Assembly (NCBI GenBank): GCA_002298965.1
Contig: DBMN01000255.1
Location: 1 to 30,633, forward strand
From: Rhizobiales bacterium UBA697
GTDB lineage: Bacteria > Pseudomonadota > Alphaproteobacteria > Rhizobiales > Ancalomicrobiaceae
DNA: 30,633 nt
Reading direction: 5' to 3'
Positions within the stretch are counted from its first letter, which is position 1. The number at the start of each line of letters is the position of its first letter. The notes under the pieces are model-generated. The model was not told where the DNA came from, made no database searches, and saw only the letters and a program-made list of their open reading frames with translations. This document shows, piece by piece, positions 16,247-24,700 of this stretch. The position numbers and the translations under genes are program-made.

Positions 16247-16951
16247 TCAGTGCGTGCCGGTGAGGTGGCAGATGCCGCAGACGTCGGTGATGCGGATGCG
16301 ATCCTGCTTCTCGATGGCGACGAGGCCGCGGCGCTTGAGATCCGAGATCACCCGGCTGACCGTCTCGATGGTCAGGCCGAGATAGTCGGCGATCTCCTGG
16401 CGGGTCATCGTCAGCTCGATCAGCTGTTCGTCCTTGTCGCCCTGGGGGCCGAGGCAGCCGGCCTGACCGCGCGAGGGGACGAAGCGCATCAGGAAGGTCG
16501 CCACCCGCTCGAAGGCCGACTTGCGGCCGAGCAGCACGGCGTGGTCGTGCAGGCGCTCGATCTGGCGGCGCAGGCATTCGGCGACGTGGCTCTGGAACTT
16601 GTCGGAGGCCTCGAGGTCGCGGCGATCGAGGATGCGCACCACCGAGGGCGTCAGCGTCTCGGCGTTGCAGTCGTAGAGCTTGCCGCCGACGACGCCGAAG
16701 AGTGCCTCGGGCGCGATCACCTCGACCACCTGACGGCGACCGTCGGGCAGGAGCTTGAACAGCATCACCGCGCCTTCGATCAGCTCGTAGACGCGGTCGG
16801 CGGGGTCGCCTTCGTAGAAGATGGCGTCGTGTTCCGCCACACGTTGGGTCTTCACGCGCTGCGAGCGCGCGAATTCCGACCAGTCGGCGTCGGCTCCCAC
16901 CACTCTCGGCGGCGCGCCGGCGATTCCGATGCCGCGATCCGAATAGGCCAT
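16247..16951 (-). CDS. fixK: Crp/Fnr-family regulator, FixK type
   Basis: 234-residue transcription factor of the Crp/Fnr family. Residues about 30-140 form the cyclic-nucleotide-binding-like beta roll (IFYEGDPADRVYELIEGAVML). The helix-turn-helix is MTRQEIADYLGLTIETVSRV at 182-201, with the Glu196, Ser199, Arg200 pattern that reads TTGAT half sites. The N terminus has no cysteine cluster, so it cannot carry an FNR-type 4Fe-4S centre there, matching FixK. Oddly it ends ITDVCGICHLTGTH, with CxxCH at 225-229. ATG 16951 has GAGGAGGG upstream; a longer frame to 17188 lacks family sequence. Likely activated by FixJ and acting on the ccoN and hemN boxes. Confidence 0.9.
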   Translation of the reverse strand: MAYSDRGIGIAGAPPRVVGADADWSEFARSQRVKTQRVAEHDAIFYEGDPADRVYELIEGAVMLFKLLPDGRRQVVEVIAPEALFGVVGGKLYDCNAETLTPSVVRILDRRDLEASDKFQSHVAECLRRQIERLHDHAVLLGRKSAFERVATFLMRFVPSRGQAGCLGPQGDKDEQLIELTMTRQEIADYLGLTIETVSRVISDLKRRGLVAIEKQDRIRITDVCGICHLTGTH

Positions 16952-17250
16952 GTCTCGTCCCTCCTCGCCGATCGCCGCCCACCCGTCACGGAATCCGTGA
17001 CGGTCGTCCGTGGAAAGGCCGACCGGGTTCGCCGGGCAGATGTCGCTCCGACGATCCATGCTGTCGACGAATGCCATCTCTCCGCTCCACCAGTTTCCGG
17101 TGCCGGCCCGTCTCCGGCAACCGAAAGGACGCGGAAAGATCGCGGTCCTCGACGACGAAAAGCTAAAAAGAAGCACCGGACACCACAATCCCGGTCCGCT
17201 ACGTACATCGAAGGGTCAAGAGAGCCGGCCGGGCCGTGGCCCGCGACGCC
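16952..17250. other. fixK upstream region
   Basis: 299 bp between the receiver gene's stop codon and the fixK ATG. It contains a relatively A/T-rich patch (17158-17175) and the GTACGTAG octamer at 17199-17206. No protein-like frame and no clear terminator for the receiver gene are seen, so read-through from upstream is possible. Confidence 0.55.
17199..17206 (-). promoter_or_regulatory. possible FixJ binding site upstream of fixK
   Basis: The minus strand reads GTACGTAG, which fits the GTAMGTAG FixJ consensus as I recall it from in vitro selection work on rhizobial FixJ. It lies 248 bp before the fixK ATG, with an A/T-rich stretch about 35 bp downstream that could hold the -10. The match is short, so this is a candidate only. 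Confidence 0.4.
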
Positions 17251-17631
17251 TCAGAGGACGGAGACCAGCGTGTCGCCCGACAGCGGCTTGCGCAGCACCG
17301 GCACGTCGTCGAGATCGCGCAACTCGTCCTCGATGGCCTTCTGGGCCTGACCGGAGATGGCGATGATCCGCGGCATCGGCGTCAGGCGATGCAGCCAGCG
17401 GATGACGTGCGAGCCGCGAATGCCCGGCAGGCCGAGGTCGACGATGATCACGTCGCGCTCGCCGGGCGGGCTGCATTCGAAGAAGCTCTCGGCGTCGGGA
17501 TGCGACACGACGTCGTGGCCGAGCGCCTGCAGCAGGAAGCGCAGGCTGTCGGACACGCCCGGATCGTCCTCGACGATATGGATGGTTCCGCCGTACGCGT
17601 CGGGCGCGCCCGGGGATCTGGATGCGTTCAT
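17251..17631 (-). CDS. single-domain response regulator receiver
   Basis: 126-residue stand-alone receiver domain with no output domain. Acidic pocket Glu21, Asp22, Asp23 (IHIVEDDPG); phosphoacceptor Asp65 (VIIVDLGLPG); Ser93 in the switch position (IIAISGQ); conserved Lys115 (VLRKPLSG). The ISGQ motif and general sequence resemble FixJ-type receivers. I start at ATG 17631 (MNASRSPGAPDAYG); the open frame extends 32 codons further without family support. It lies between fixJ and fixK on the same strand, 193 bp after fixJ with a strong hairpin between. It could be a phosphate sink or antagonist for FixL/FixJ, comparable in logic to small modulators known in other FixLJ systems; that role is inference. 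Confidence 0.85.
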   Translation of the reverse strand: MNASRSPGAPDAYGGTIHIVEDDPGVSDSLRFLLQALGHDVVSHPDAESFFECSPPGERDVIIVDLGLPGIRGSHVIRWLHRLTPMPRIIAISGQAQKAIEDELRDLDDVPVLRKPLSGDTLVSVL

Positions 17632-17763
17632 GCTGGTCACTCGGCCGTGTGGGTCTGCCCACTTTGGCGGAAACCGACCGCGGTCACATCCGTATTGTCC
17701 CGAGCGAACCGCTCGAGAAAACGTCATCTCCGGCGATGGCGCACATTTGTTCGCATTCGTCCC

Positions 17764-17787
17764 GTCGCCGCGGCGGACCGCGGCGAC
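17764..17787 (-). terminator. 10-bp hairpin between fixJ and the receiver gene
   Basis: GTCGCCGCGG and CCGCGGCGAC form a perfect 10-bp GC-rich stem around CGGA, 38 bp after the fixJ stop codon. No T-tract follows on the minus strand, so it may be a weak terminator, an attenuator or an mRNA processing/stability element that sets a lower level of the receiver. Confidence 0.45.
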
Positions 17788-17824
17788 CCGTGGGATCGAT
17801 CGGATCGACGGGCGGCGGACGGCC

Positions 17825-18448
17825 TCAGCCGTGCTCGCCGGTCAGGACGATGCGCACCAGATCGGCGGCGTTGCGGGCGCCGAGCTTCTCCATGATGCGG
17901 GCGCGGTGCACCTCGATGGTGCGCGGCGAGATGCCGAGATGGCGACCCGCCTCCTTGTTGGAGGCGCCGGCGGTGATCTGGCCCAGCACCTCGATCTCGC
18001 GCGGGGTCAGGAGCTCGCGGCCGGGGAAGTCGGCGACGGCGCCGTGACCGTCGGCGCGGCGGGCCTGGGCGGCCAGCGTCTCGCGGACGCGGTCGACGAT
18101 CTGGCCGGCGTCGAAGGGCTTCTCGATGAAGTCGAAGGCGCCGTACTTGATGGCGGTGACCGCCATCGGAATGTCGCCCTGACCGGAGATGATGAAGATC
18201 GGCGCCGGCCAGTGGTCGGCATTGAGGGTCTTCAGGATGTCGAGACCGGAGCGACCGGGCATGTGGACGTCGAGGAAGACGCAGGAGGGCGTCTGGGTCC
18301 GCGCCGCCTCGAGGAAGGCATCACCCGATTCGTACCCCGTGACCGAGAAGCCTTCCATCTCGAAGACCACGGAGAGCGCGTCGCGCACGGCGGGCTCGTC
18401 GTCGACGACCCAGATCGTCTGTTCGGTCTTCTGCGTGCGGCCAATCAT
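17825..18448 (-). CDS. fixJ: oxygen-response transcriptional activator FixJ
   Basis: 207-residue response regulator, the partner of FixL. The receiver domain has Asp16/Asp17 (WVVDDEPAV), phosphoacceptor Asp60 (CVFLDVHMPG), Ser88 in IISGQGDIPMAV and Lys110 in DFIEKPFDAGQI. The ISGQGDIPMAV and FIEKPF motifs are typical of FixJ. The LuxR-type helix-turn-helix spans about 140-203: LLTPREIEVLGQITAGASNK then ISPRTIEVHRARIMEKLGA. When phosphorylated it should dimerise and activate fixK. The ATG is 63 bp after the fixL stop, consistent with one transcript. Confidence 0.93.
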   Translation of the reverse strand: MIGRTQKTEQTIWVVDDEPAVRDALSVVFEMEGFSVTGYESGDAFLEAARTQTPSCVFLDVHMPGRSGLDILKTLNADHWPAPIFIISGQGDIPMAVTAIKYGAFDFIEKPFDAGQIVDRVRETLAAQARRADGHGAVADFPGRELLTPREIEVLGQITAGASNKEAGRHLGISPRTIEVHRARIMEKLGARNAADLVRIVLTGEHG

Positions 18449-18511
18449 GTCGTCACCTCGATATGTCTGCTCCGCGCCTGCCCGTGGGCCGACACGAACG
18501 CGGGTCGAAAC

Positions 18512-19654
18512 TCATTCGGCTCGCGCCACCGGCGTCGCCTCGAGCGGCAGGGTGAGAACGAAGGTGGCGCCGCGACCGGCACCGCCCGGTTCCACCAACA
18601 GGTCTCCACCGTGGTTCTGAGCGATCGAGCGAGAAATCGCAAGGCCCAGTCCCAATCCAGACTTCTTCGAGGTCGCGAAGGCCTTGAAGAGATCGCGGAC
18701 GGTGTTCTTCGGAATGCCGGGACCGCTGTCCTCGACTTCGATCAGCAGGCGCCCGTCGTCGACGTGGGCGGCGATGCGGATCCAGCGATCCTCGCGCTCG
18801 CGCACGGCCTCGATGCCGTTGCGGATCAGGTTGATCAGCACCTGCTGGATCTGCACCGGATCGACGTCGAGCGCCGGCAGATCCGCGGCGATGTCGCGCA
18901 CCACCTCGATGCCGGCACCGTCGTGGCCGAGCATGGTCAGCTCGAGCGCCTCGTCGACCAGCTTGGCGACCTCGACCGGCTGGCGGTCGGGTTCGCGCTT
19001 CTCGACGAAGTGGCGCATGCGCTGGATGATGGCGCCGGCGCGTTCGGCCTCGCGGCGGGTCTTGGCGACGATCTCGACGGTCGCGGCCTCGACCGAGCCG
19101 TCCTCGACGCCGGCCTCGAGCTTGCGGCCGAGAGCCTGGAGATAGAGCATCACCGCGGTCAGCGGCTGGTTGAGTTCGTGGGCGATCGCCGCGCCCATCT
19201 CGTCCATGGCGTTGACGCGGGCCATCTGGACGAGCTGCGCCTGGAGCTGGTTCAGCCGCTGCTCGACCGCCTTGCGGGAGCGCAGGTCGCGGATGATGCC
19301 GATGAACTGACGCCCCTCGGGGGTGCGGCACTCGCCGACCGACAGTTCGATCGGGATGATGGTGCCGTCGGCATGGCGGCCGCGCACCTCGCGGCCGATG
19401 CCGATGATCTTCTTGACGCCGGTCGCCATGTACTGGTTGACCCAGAAGTCGTGGCCGTGGGCGAACTCGGGCGGCATCAGCACCGAGATGCCCTTGCCCG
19501 CCACTTCCGCCGCGGTCAGACCGAAGAGCTCCTCGCACGCCTTGTTGAAGATCAGGATGCGACTGCGCTCGTCGATCACGACGATGCCGTCGACGGCCGT
19601 ATCGAGAACACTGAGGAGACGCGCCTCGGAGACGGTCGGCGACTGGGGTGACAC
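18512..19654 (-). CDS. fixL: oxygen-sensing histidine kinase FixL
   Basis: 380-residue soluble sensor kinase. A single PAS domain (about 8-125) carries FixL haem-pocket features: His68 at the proximal haem ligand position (HGHDFWVNQY) and Arg88 in IIGIGREV, the residue that responds to oxygen. The phosphoacceptor is His159 in AIAHELNQPL; the ATPase boxes are INLIRNGIEAV, VEDSGPGIPKN and GLGLGLAISRSIAQNHGG. No membrane helices, unlike Sinorhizobium FixL. I choose GTG 19654, with GGGAG 9 nt upstream; a TTG at 19678 has no ribosome binding site. The promoter overlaps the end of the upstream aminotransferase gene. It should autophosphorylate at low oxygen and pass phosphate to FixJ. Confidence 0.9.
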   Translation of the reverse strand: MSPQSPTVSEARLLSVLDTAVDGIVVIDERSRILIFNKACEELFGLTAAEVAGKGISVLMPPEFAHGHDFWVNQYMATGVKKIIGIGREVRGRHADGTIIPIELSVGECRTPEGRQFIGIIRDLRSRKAVEQRLNQLQAQLVQMARVNAMDEMGAAIAHELNQPLTAVMLYLQALGRKLEAGVEDGSVEAATVEIVAKTRREAERAGAIIQRMRHFVEKREPDRQPVEVAKLVDEALELTMLGHDGAGIEVVRDIAADLPALDVDPVQIQQVLINLIRNGIEAVREREDRWIRIAAHVDDGRLLIEVEDSGPGIPKNTVRDLFKAFATSKKSGLGLGLAISRSIAQNHGGDLLVEPGGAGRGATFVLTLPLEATPVARAE

Positions 19655-19688
19655 GTGTGGCGGCTCCCGACGAACCAAGTCTGATTGG

Positions 19689-19704
19689 CGGTATTTAAAT
19701 ACCG
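19689..19704. promoter_or_regulatory. 16-bp perfect palindrome in the fixL leader
   Basis: CGGTATTTAAATACCG is self-complementary over all 16 bases and stands out as AT-rich in this GC-rich DNA. It lies 35-50 bp upstream of the fixL GTG and just downstream of the predicted transcript start, a position suited to a repressor operator. The binding protein is unknown. Confidence 0.5.
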
Positions 19705-19735
19705 ATGCTGCGCCGGTCTGTCCGGCGCAACTTCC

Positions 19736-19764
19736 ATATCAGACAAAATCCGTATGATTCTCAA
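19736..19764 (-). promoter_or_regulatory. sigma70-type promoter of fixL
   Basis: On the minus strand TTGAGA (19764-19759) and TGATAT (19741-19736) are separated by exactly 17 bp, a good housekeeping promoter. The -35 box overlaps the aminotransferase stop codon. Transcription would begin near 19729, where an 8-bp hairpin TGCGCCGG/CCGGCGCA (19709-19729) starts. Confidence 0.6.
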
Positions 19765-20954
19765 GCCCCGACCGGGCGGAGGAGCCATTCCGCCAATCGA
19801 CCGGCCGCTTCCGTGATGCTCGCCGGGCCGCGGGCGAAGCACAGGCGCAGGAAACCTTCGCCCGCCGGACCGAAGGCGGTGCCCGGCGCGAGGCCGACGT
19901 TGGCCTCGTCGACCAGGGTCAACCCCAGCCGCGCGGTCTCGCTCCAGCCCTCGACGCCGAAGAACAGATAGAAGGCGCCGACCGGCGCGGAGAGCCGCAC
20001 CCGGCCGGTGGCGGCGAGCGTGTCGATCAGGATGTTGCGGCTCTCGCGGATGCGCTCGATCTGGAAGGCGAGGAAGTCCTCGCCCTGTTCGAGCGCGGCG
20101 ACGGCGGCGCGTTGGACGAAGACGGCGACGCCGGAGGTCGAGTACTGGATCAGGTTCTCGAGTACGTCGCCGAGCGCCGGCGGCGCCTCGATCCAGCCGA
20201 TGCGCCAGCCGGTCATCGCCCAGTTCTTGGAAAAGGTGTTGACGAAGACCACCCGGTCGTCGGGGCCGGCGACGTCGTGGAAGGAGGGGGCGCGGGCCGA
20301 ACCGTCCCAGACGAAGCGGCCGTAGACCTCGTCGGCGACGATCCACAGGCCGTGGCGACGGGCGAGATCGAGGATCGCCGCGAGTTCGTCGCGGGTCGCG
20401 GTCCAGCCGGTCGGGTTGCAGGGCGAGTTGAGGAAGATCACCTTCGTCGCCGGCGTCACCGCGGCGGCGAGCTGCTCGACGTCGAGCACCCAGCCGGCAT
20501 TGCCGAAGGTCATGGCGACCTCGACGACCTTCGCCCCGCGCAGGCCGGCGGCGGCGGCGAAGTTGGGCCAGGCCGGGGTCGGCACGATCACCTCGTCGCC
20601 CTGACCGGCGAGTGCGGTCAGCGCGATCTGGATCGCCTGCATGCCGGAGGCGGTGACGAAGAAGCGCTCGGGCGAGAAGCTGCCGCCGTAGAGCCGGCCG
20701 TGATAGGCGGCGAGCGCGGCGCGCAGATCGGGGATGCCGCGCTGCCAGGTGTAGAAGGTCTCGCCGGCGGCGAGCGAACGGGCGGCGGCCTCGCAGACGA
20801 AGGCCGGCGTCGGCAGATCGCCCTCGCCCGCCCACAGCGGGATCATCCCCTCGCGGGTGCGGCCGTAGTTCATCACCTCGACGATGCCGGAGGGCGGCGC
20901 GGCGAGGGCTTCGGGCCGGAGGGAGACGAGGGGATCGACAGGCGACAGGGTCAT
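19761..20954 (-). CDS. pyridoxal-phosphate-dependent aminotransferase, class I/II
   Basis: 397-residue fold-type I aminotransferase of the aspartate aminotransferase family. Cofactor features: SGMQAIQIALTALAG (phosphate-binding loop region), TPAWPNF, NSPCNPTGW, VADEVYGRF (the Asp that contacts the pyridine nitrogen) and the Schiff-base lysine Lys243 in NTFSKNWAMTGWRIGW. The C-terminal arginine region is GFLRLCFARG. It carries out amino-group transfer between an amino acid and a 2-oxo acid in the cytoplasm; the substrate cannot be read from the sequence. It is upstream of fixL on the same strand with a fixL promoter at its end, so weak co-transcription is possible but a functional link is not evident. 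Confidence 0.9.
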   Translation of the reverse strand: MTLSPVDPLVSLRPEALAAPPSGIVEVMNYGRTREGMIPLWAGEGDLPTPAFVCEAAARSLAAGETFYTWQRGIPDLRAALAAYHGRLYGGSFSPERFFVTASGMQAIQIALTALAGQGDEVIVPTPAWPNFAAAAGLRGAKVVEVAMTFGNAGWVLDVEQLAAAVTPATKVIFLNSPCNPTGWTATRDELAAILDLARRHGLWIVADEVYGRFVWDGSARAPSFHDVAGPDDRVVFVNTFSKNWAMTGWRIGWIEAPPALGDVLENLIQYSTSGVAVFVQRAAVAALEQGEDFLAFQIERIRESRNILIDTLAATGRVRLSAPVGAFYLFFGVEGWSETARLGLTLVDEANVGLAPGTAFGPAGEGFLRLCFARGPASITEAAGRLAEWLLRPVGA

Positions 20955-21077
20955 GAAACGGCGGCTCCGAGGATGCGAAGCGGTCAGTCTAGCCGCTTCG
21001 CGTCCGTCGGGGCATGAAAAGCCGTGACACGATCGATCGACGATCCTGATGGATCGTGCGCCGACGGGGCCGCCGCG

Positions 21078-21503
21078 TCACTTCTTCAGGAGATCGCGGA
21101 TCTCTTCCAGGAGCAGCTCCGAGCGGGTCGGCTCGGGGGCCGGCACCGGGGCCTCCTCTTCCTTCTTCTTCAGCGTGTTCATCGCCTTGACGACGAGGAA
21201 CAGGACGAAGGCGACGATCAGGAAGTTGAGCGTCACGGTGACGAACTGGCCCCAGCCGAGCGTCGCGCCGACCGCCTTGGCGGCGGCATAGGTGGCGGGC
21301 GCCTCGGCCGAGCCGGTCAGCGCCTTGAACAGAACGAACTTGTTGGAGAAGTCGAGCCCGCCGGTCACCGCGCCGACCACCGGCATGATGACGTCGGCGA
21401 CGAGACTGTCGACGATCTTGGAGAAGGCGGCGCCGATCACCACGCCGATCGCCAGATCGACGACGTTGCCGCGCAGGGCGAACTTCTTGAATTCCTCGAG
21501 CAT
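21078..21503 (-). CDS. mscL: large-conductance mechanosensitive channel
   Basis: 141-residue MscL, a homopentameric inner-membrane channel that opens under membrane tension to release solutes on osmotic downshock. The N terminus MLEEFKKFALRGNVVDLAIG and the pore helix AIGVVIGAAFSKIVDSLV are diagnostic. The second helix is about residues 85-107 (FVTVTLNFLIVAFVLFLVVK), followed by the charged KKKEEE linker and a C-terminal helical bundle (SELLLEEIRDLLKK). Good ribosome binding site GAGGAG before the ATG. It follows no clear operon; the aminotransferase lies 123 bp downstream on the same strand. A weak 7-bp hairpin (21040-21057) after the stop has no T-tract. Confidence 0.96.
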   Translation of the reverse strand: MLEEFKKFALRGNVVDLAIGVVIGAAFSKIVDSLVADVIMPVVGAVTGGLDFSNKFVLFKALTGSAEAPATYAAAKAVGATLGWGQFVTVTLNFLIVAFVLFLVVKAMNTLKKKEEEAPVPAPEPTRSELLLEEIRDLLKK

Positions 21504-21744
21504 GGGCCGTCTCCTCGTCGGCCGCCGTCACGCGACGGCGGGCATGGGCTTCTCTATCGCGACAGCGTCACTTCCGCTACGTCATCGGAGCGAATCGCGT
21601 CGGGCTCATCCGGATGGACCCGGATGTGGGTGGATGGAGGGTGTGCGCATGCTCGCCATGGTGGACATACGCCTTTCGTCGGGGCTATGAAGTCATGTCC
21701 GTTCGCGAAGGCCCGCGCGACATCGAGAAGAAGGCCGCCGAACC

Positions 21745-24700
21745 ATGATCCACGGATGGCTCGTCCTCGTCGTCGCCATCGCCTACATCGGAGCGCTGTT
21801 CGGCATCGCCCACTGGGGCGACCGCCGTCTCGGTCGCGTGTCGCCGACGGTCGGCCGACCGACGATCTACGCGCTGTCGCTCGGCGTCTACTGCACCTCG
21901 TGGACCTTCTTCGGATCGGTCGGTCAGGCCGCGGTCAAGGGTCTCGACTTCCTGACCATCTACATCGGGCCGATCCTGCTCTACCTGTTCGGCTACGGCA
22001 TCCTCGAGCGGATGATCCGTCTGGCCAAGGCCGAGCGCATCACCTCGATCGCCGACTTCATCGCCGCGCGCTACGGCAAGAACCAGCGGCTCGCCGCCGT
22101 CGTCACGGTGATCGCGCTGGTCGGCATCGTCCCCTACATCGCCCTGCAGCTGAAGGCGGTGTCGACGTCGGTGACGACGCTCGTCCACCACATCGACTTC
22201 GGCCTCGCGCCGTCGCAGGTCCGCCCCGACGTGCCGCTCGGCGTCGCCGTCGTGATGGCCGCCTTCGCCTGTCTCTTCGGCACCCGCCACATCGACGCCA
22301 CCGAGCATCAGCAGGGGCTGATGCTGGCGATCGCGGCGGAATCGGTGGTCAAGCTCTTCGCCCTGTCGCTGGTCGGCATCTACGTCACCTTCGTCCTGTT
22401 CGACGGGCCGAGCGACCTGATGGCCTCGATCGTCGACAATCCGGTCGGAGCGCACGTGCTGTCGGGCAACCTCTCGGGCGGCAACTGGATCGTGATGACG
22501 ACGCTGTCGTTCTTCGCGATCCTGATGCTGCCGCGGATGTTCCACGTCGCCGTGGTCGAGAACCACACGCCGGCGGAACTGAAGCGGGCGCGCTGGCTCT
22601 TCCCGCTCTATCTCGTGGCGATCAACGTCTTCGTCGTGCCGATCGCGCTCGGCGGCCTCTCGCGCTACGGCACCGCCATCGACGCCGACACCTTCGTGCT
22701 GCGCCTGCCGCTCGACGCCGGCGCCGAATGGGTGACGCTCTTCGCCTTCGTCGGCGGGCTGTCGGCCGCGACCGCCATGGTGATCGTCGCCTCGGTCGCC
22801 CTGTCGATCATGATCTGCAACGAGCTGGTGGCGCCGGTGCTGGTCAAGTGGGCCGGCCGCGACGGCGGCGACCAACCCGACATGATGCGGACGCTGCTGA
22901 TCGTGCGGCGCATCGCCATCGTCGTGGTGCTGGCGCTCGCCTATCTCTATCTGCGGCTGGTCGCCGACGCCTCGGCGCTGGCCGAGATCGGCCTGCTCGC
23001 CTTCGCCGCCATCGCCCAGTTCGCCCCCGCCTTCTTCGGCGCGCTGTTCTGGCGGCGCGGCACGGCGCGCGGCGCCATCGCCGGTATCGTCGTCGGCTTC
23101 GTCGTCTGGATCTACACGCTGGCGGTGCCGACCTTCGTCGAGGCCGGCTACGGCACGACGTCGTTCCTGCTCAACGGGCCCTTCGGCTTCTGGTTCCTCA
23201 GGCCGCAGGCGCTGTTCACGCTGGCCTTCGACCCGCTGGCGCACGGCGTGTTCTGGAGCCTAGCCTTCAACACCGCCGCCTTCGTGTCGATCTCGATGAT
23301 GCGGCCGCCGGAGCCGATCGAGCGCCTCCAGGCCAACGTCTTCGTGCCGTCCGACTTCGCCCCCGCCCCGGCGCTGCGGCGTTGGCGCACCGCGGTGACG
23401 GTCGACGATCTCGTCTCCACCGTCGCCCGCTATCTCGGCGAGGAGCGCACCCGGCGCGCCTTCGGCGAGTTCGGCCGCTCGCATTCGATGCTGCTCACCG
23501 GCGATCGGCCGGCCGACCTGCATCTGCTGCGCTTCGCCGAACAGCTGCTCGCCTCGGCGATCGGTGCGGCCTCGTCGCGACTGGTGCTGTCGCTGCTGGT
23601 CAAGCGGCGCGATCCGTCGACCAAGGCGGCGATGAAGTTGCTCGACGACGCCTCCGCCGCCATCCAGTACAACCGCGACCTCCTCCAGATCGCGCTCGAT
23701 CAGGTCGGCCAGGGCATCTCGGTCTTCGATCGCGAGCTCGGCCTCATCTGCTGGAACCGCCAGTTCCGCCAGATCCTCGACCTGCCGCCGGGCTTCGCCC
23801 AGGTCGGCGTGTCGCTGCAGGCGATCATCCGCGACCGCGCCGAGCACGGCGAGTTCGGCCCCGGCAATCCCGAGCGGATCATCAAGGACCGCATGGATCG
23901 CCTCGTCCGGCGGATGGAGACCTATCACGAGCGTCTCGCCTCGACCGACGCGGTGATCGAAGTGCGCACCTCGCCGATGCCGGACGGCGGCATCGTGACG
24001 ACCTGGACCGACATCACCGAACGCGTGTCCTCGGCCGAGGCGCTGGCGCGGGCCAACGAGACGCTGGAACGGCGCGTGCGCGAGCGCACCGAGGAGCTGA
24101 CCCGGCTCAACGGCGAGCTGTCGCGCGCCAAGGCGGAGGCCGACGAGGCCAACATCGGCAAGACGCGCTTCCTCGCCGCCGCCGGCCACGACATTCTCCA
24201 GCCGCTCAACGCGGCGCGGCTCTACGCCACCTCGCTGGTCGAGAAGACCGAGCACTCGCCGCTCGCCACCCACGCGGTCAACATCGACCAGTCGCTCGAC
24301 GCGGTCGAGGAGATCCTCGGCGCGCTGCTCGACATCTCGCGGCTCGACGCCGGCGCGCTCAAGCCCGAGTTCACCGTCTTCCGCATCGACGAGATCCTGA
24401 AGCCGCTGACCATCGAGTTCGAGCCGATCGCCCGCGACCGTGGCCTGCGCTTCCACGTGCTGCCGTGCTCGCTGTGGGTGCGTTCGGACCGGCGGCTGCT
24501 GCGGCGCCTGATCCAGAACCTGATCTCCAACGCCATCAAGTACACGCCGCGCGGCAGCGTGTTGGTCGGTGTGCGGCGGCGGCGCGGGCGGTTGGCGGTC
24601 GAGGTGCTCGACACCGGCCTCGGCATCTCGCCCGATCAGCAGACGGTGATCTTCCAGGAGTTCCAGCGGCTCGACCAGGGCGCCAAGATCGCCCGCGGCC

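Noticed and set aside
17206..17217. FNR-like box before fixK reading TTGACCCTTCGAT on the minus strand
   Set aside because: Only one half site matches and the spacing to any second half is wrong.
21040..21057. Hairpin ACGATCC-TGAT-GGATCGT after mscL as a terminator
   Set aside because: Short 7-bp stem with no T-tract; kept only as a remark.
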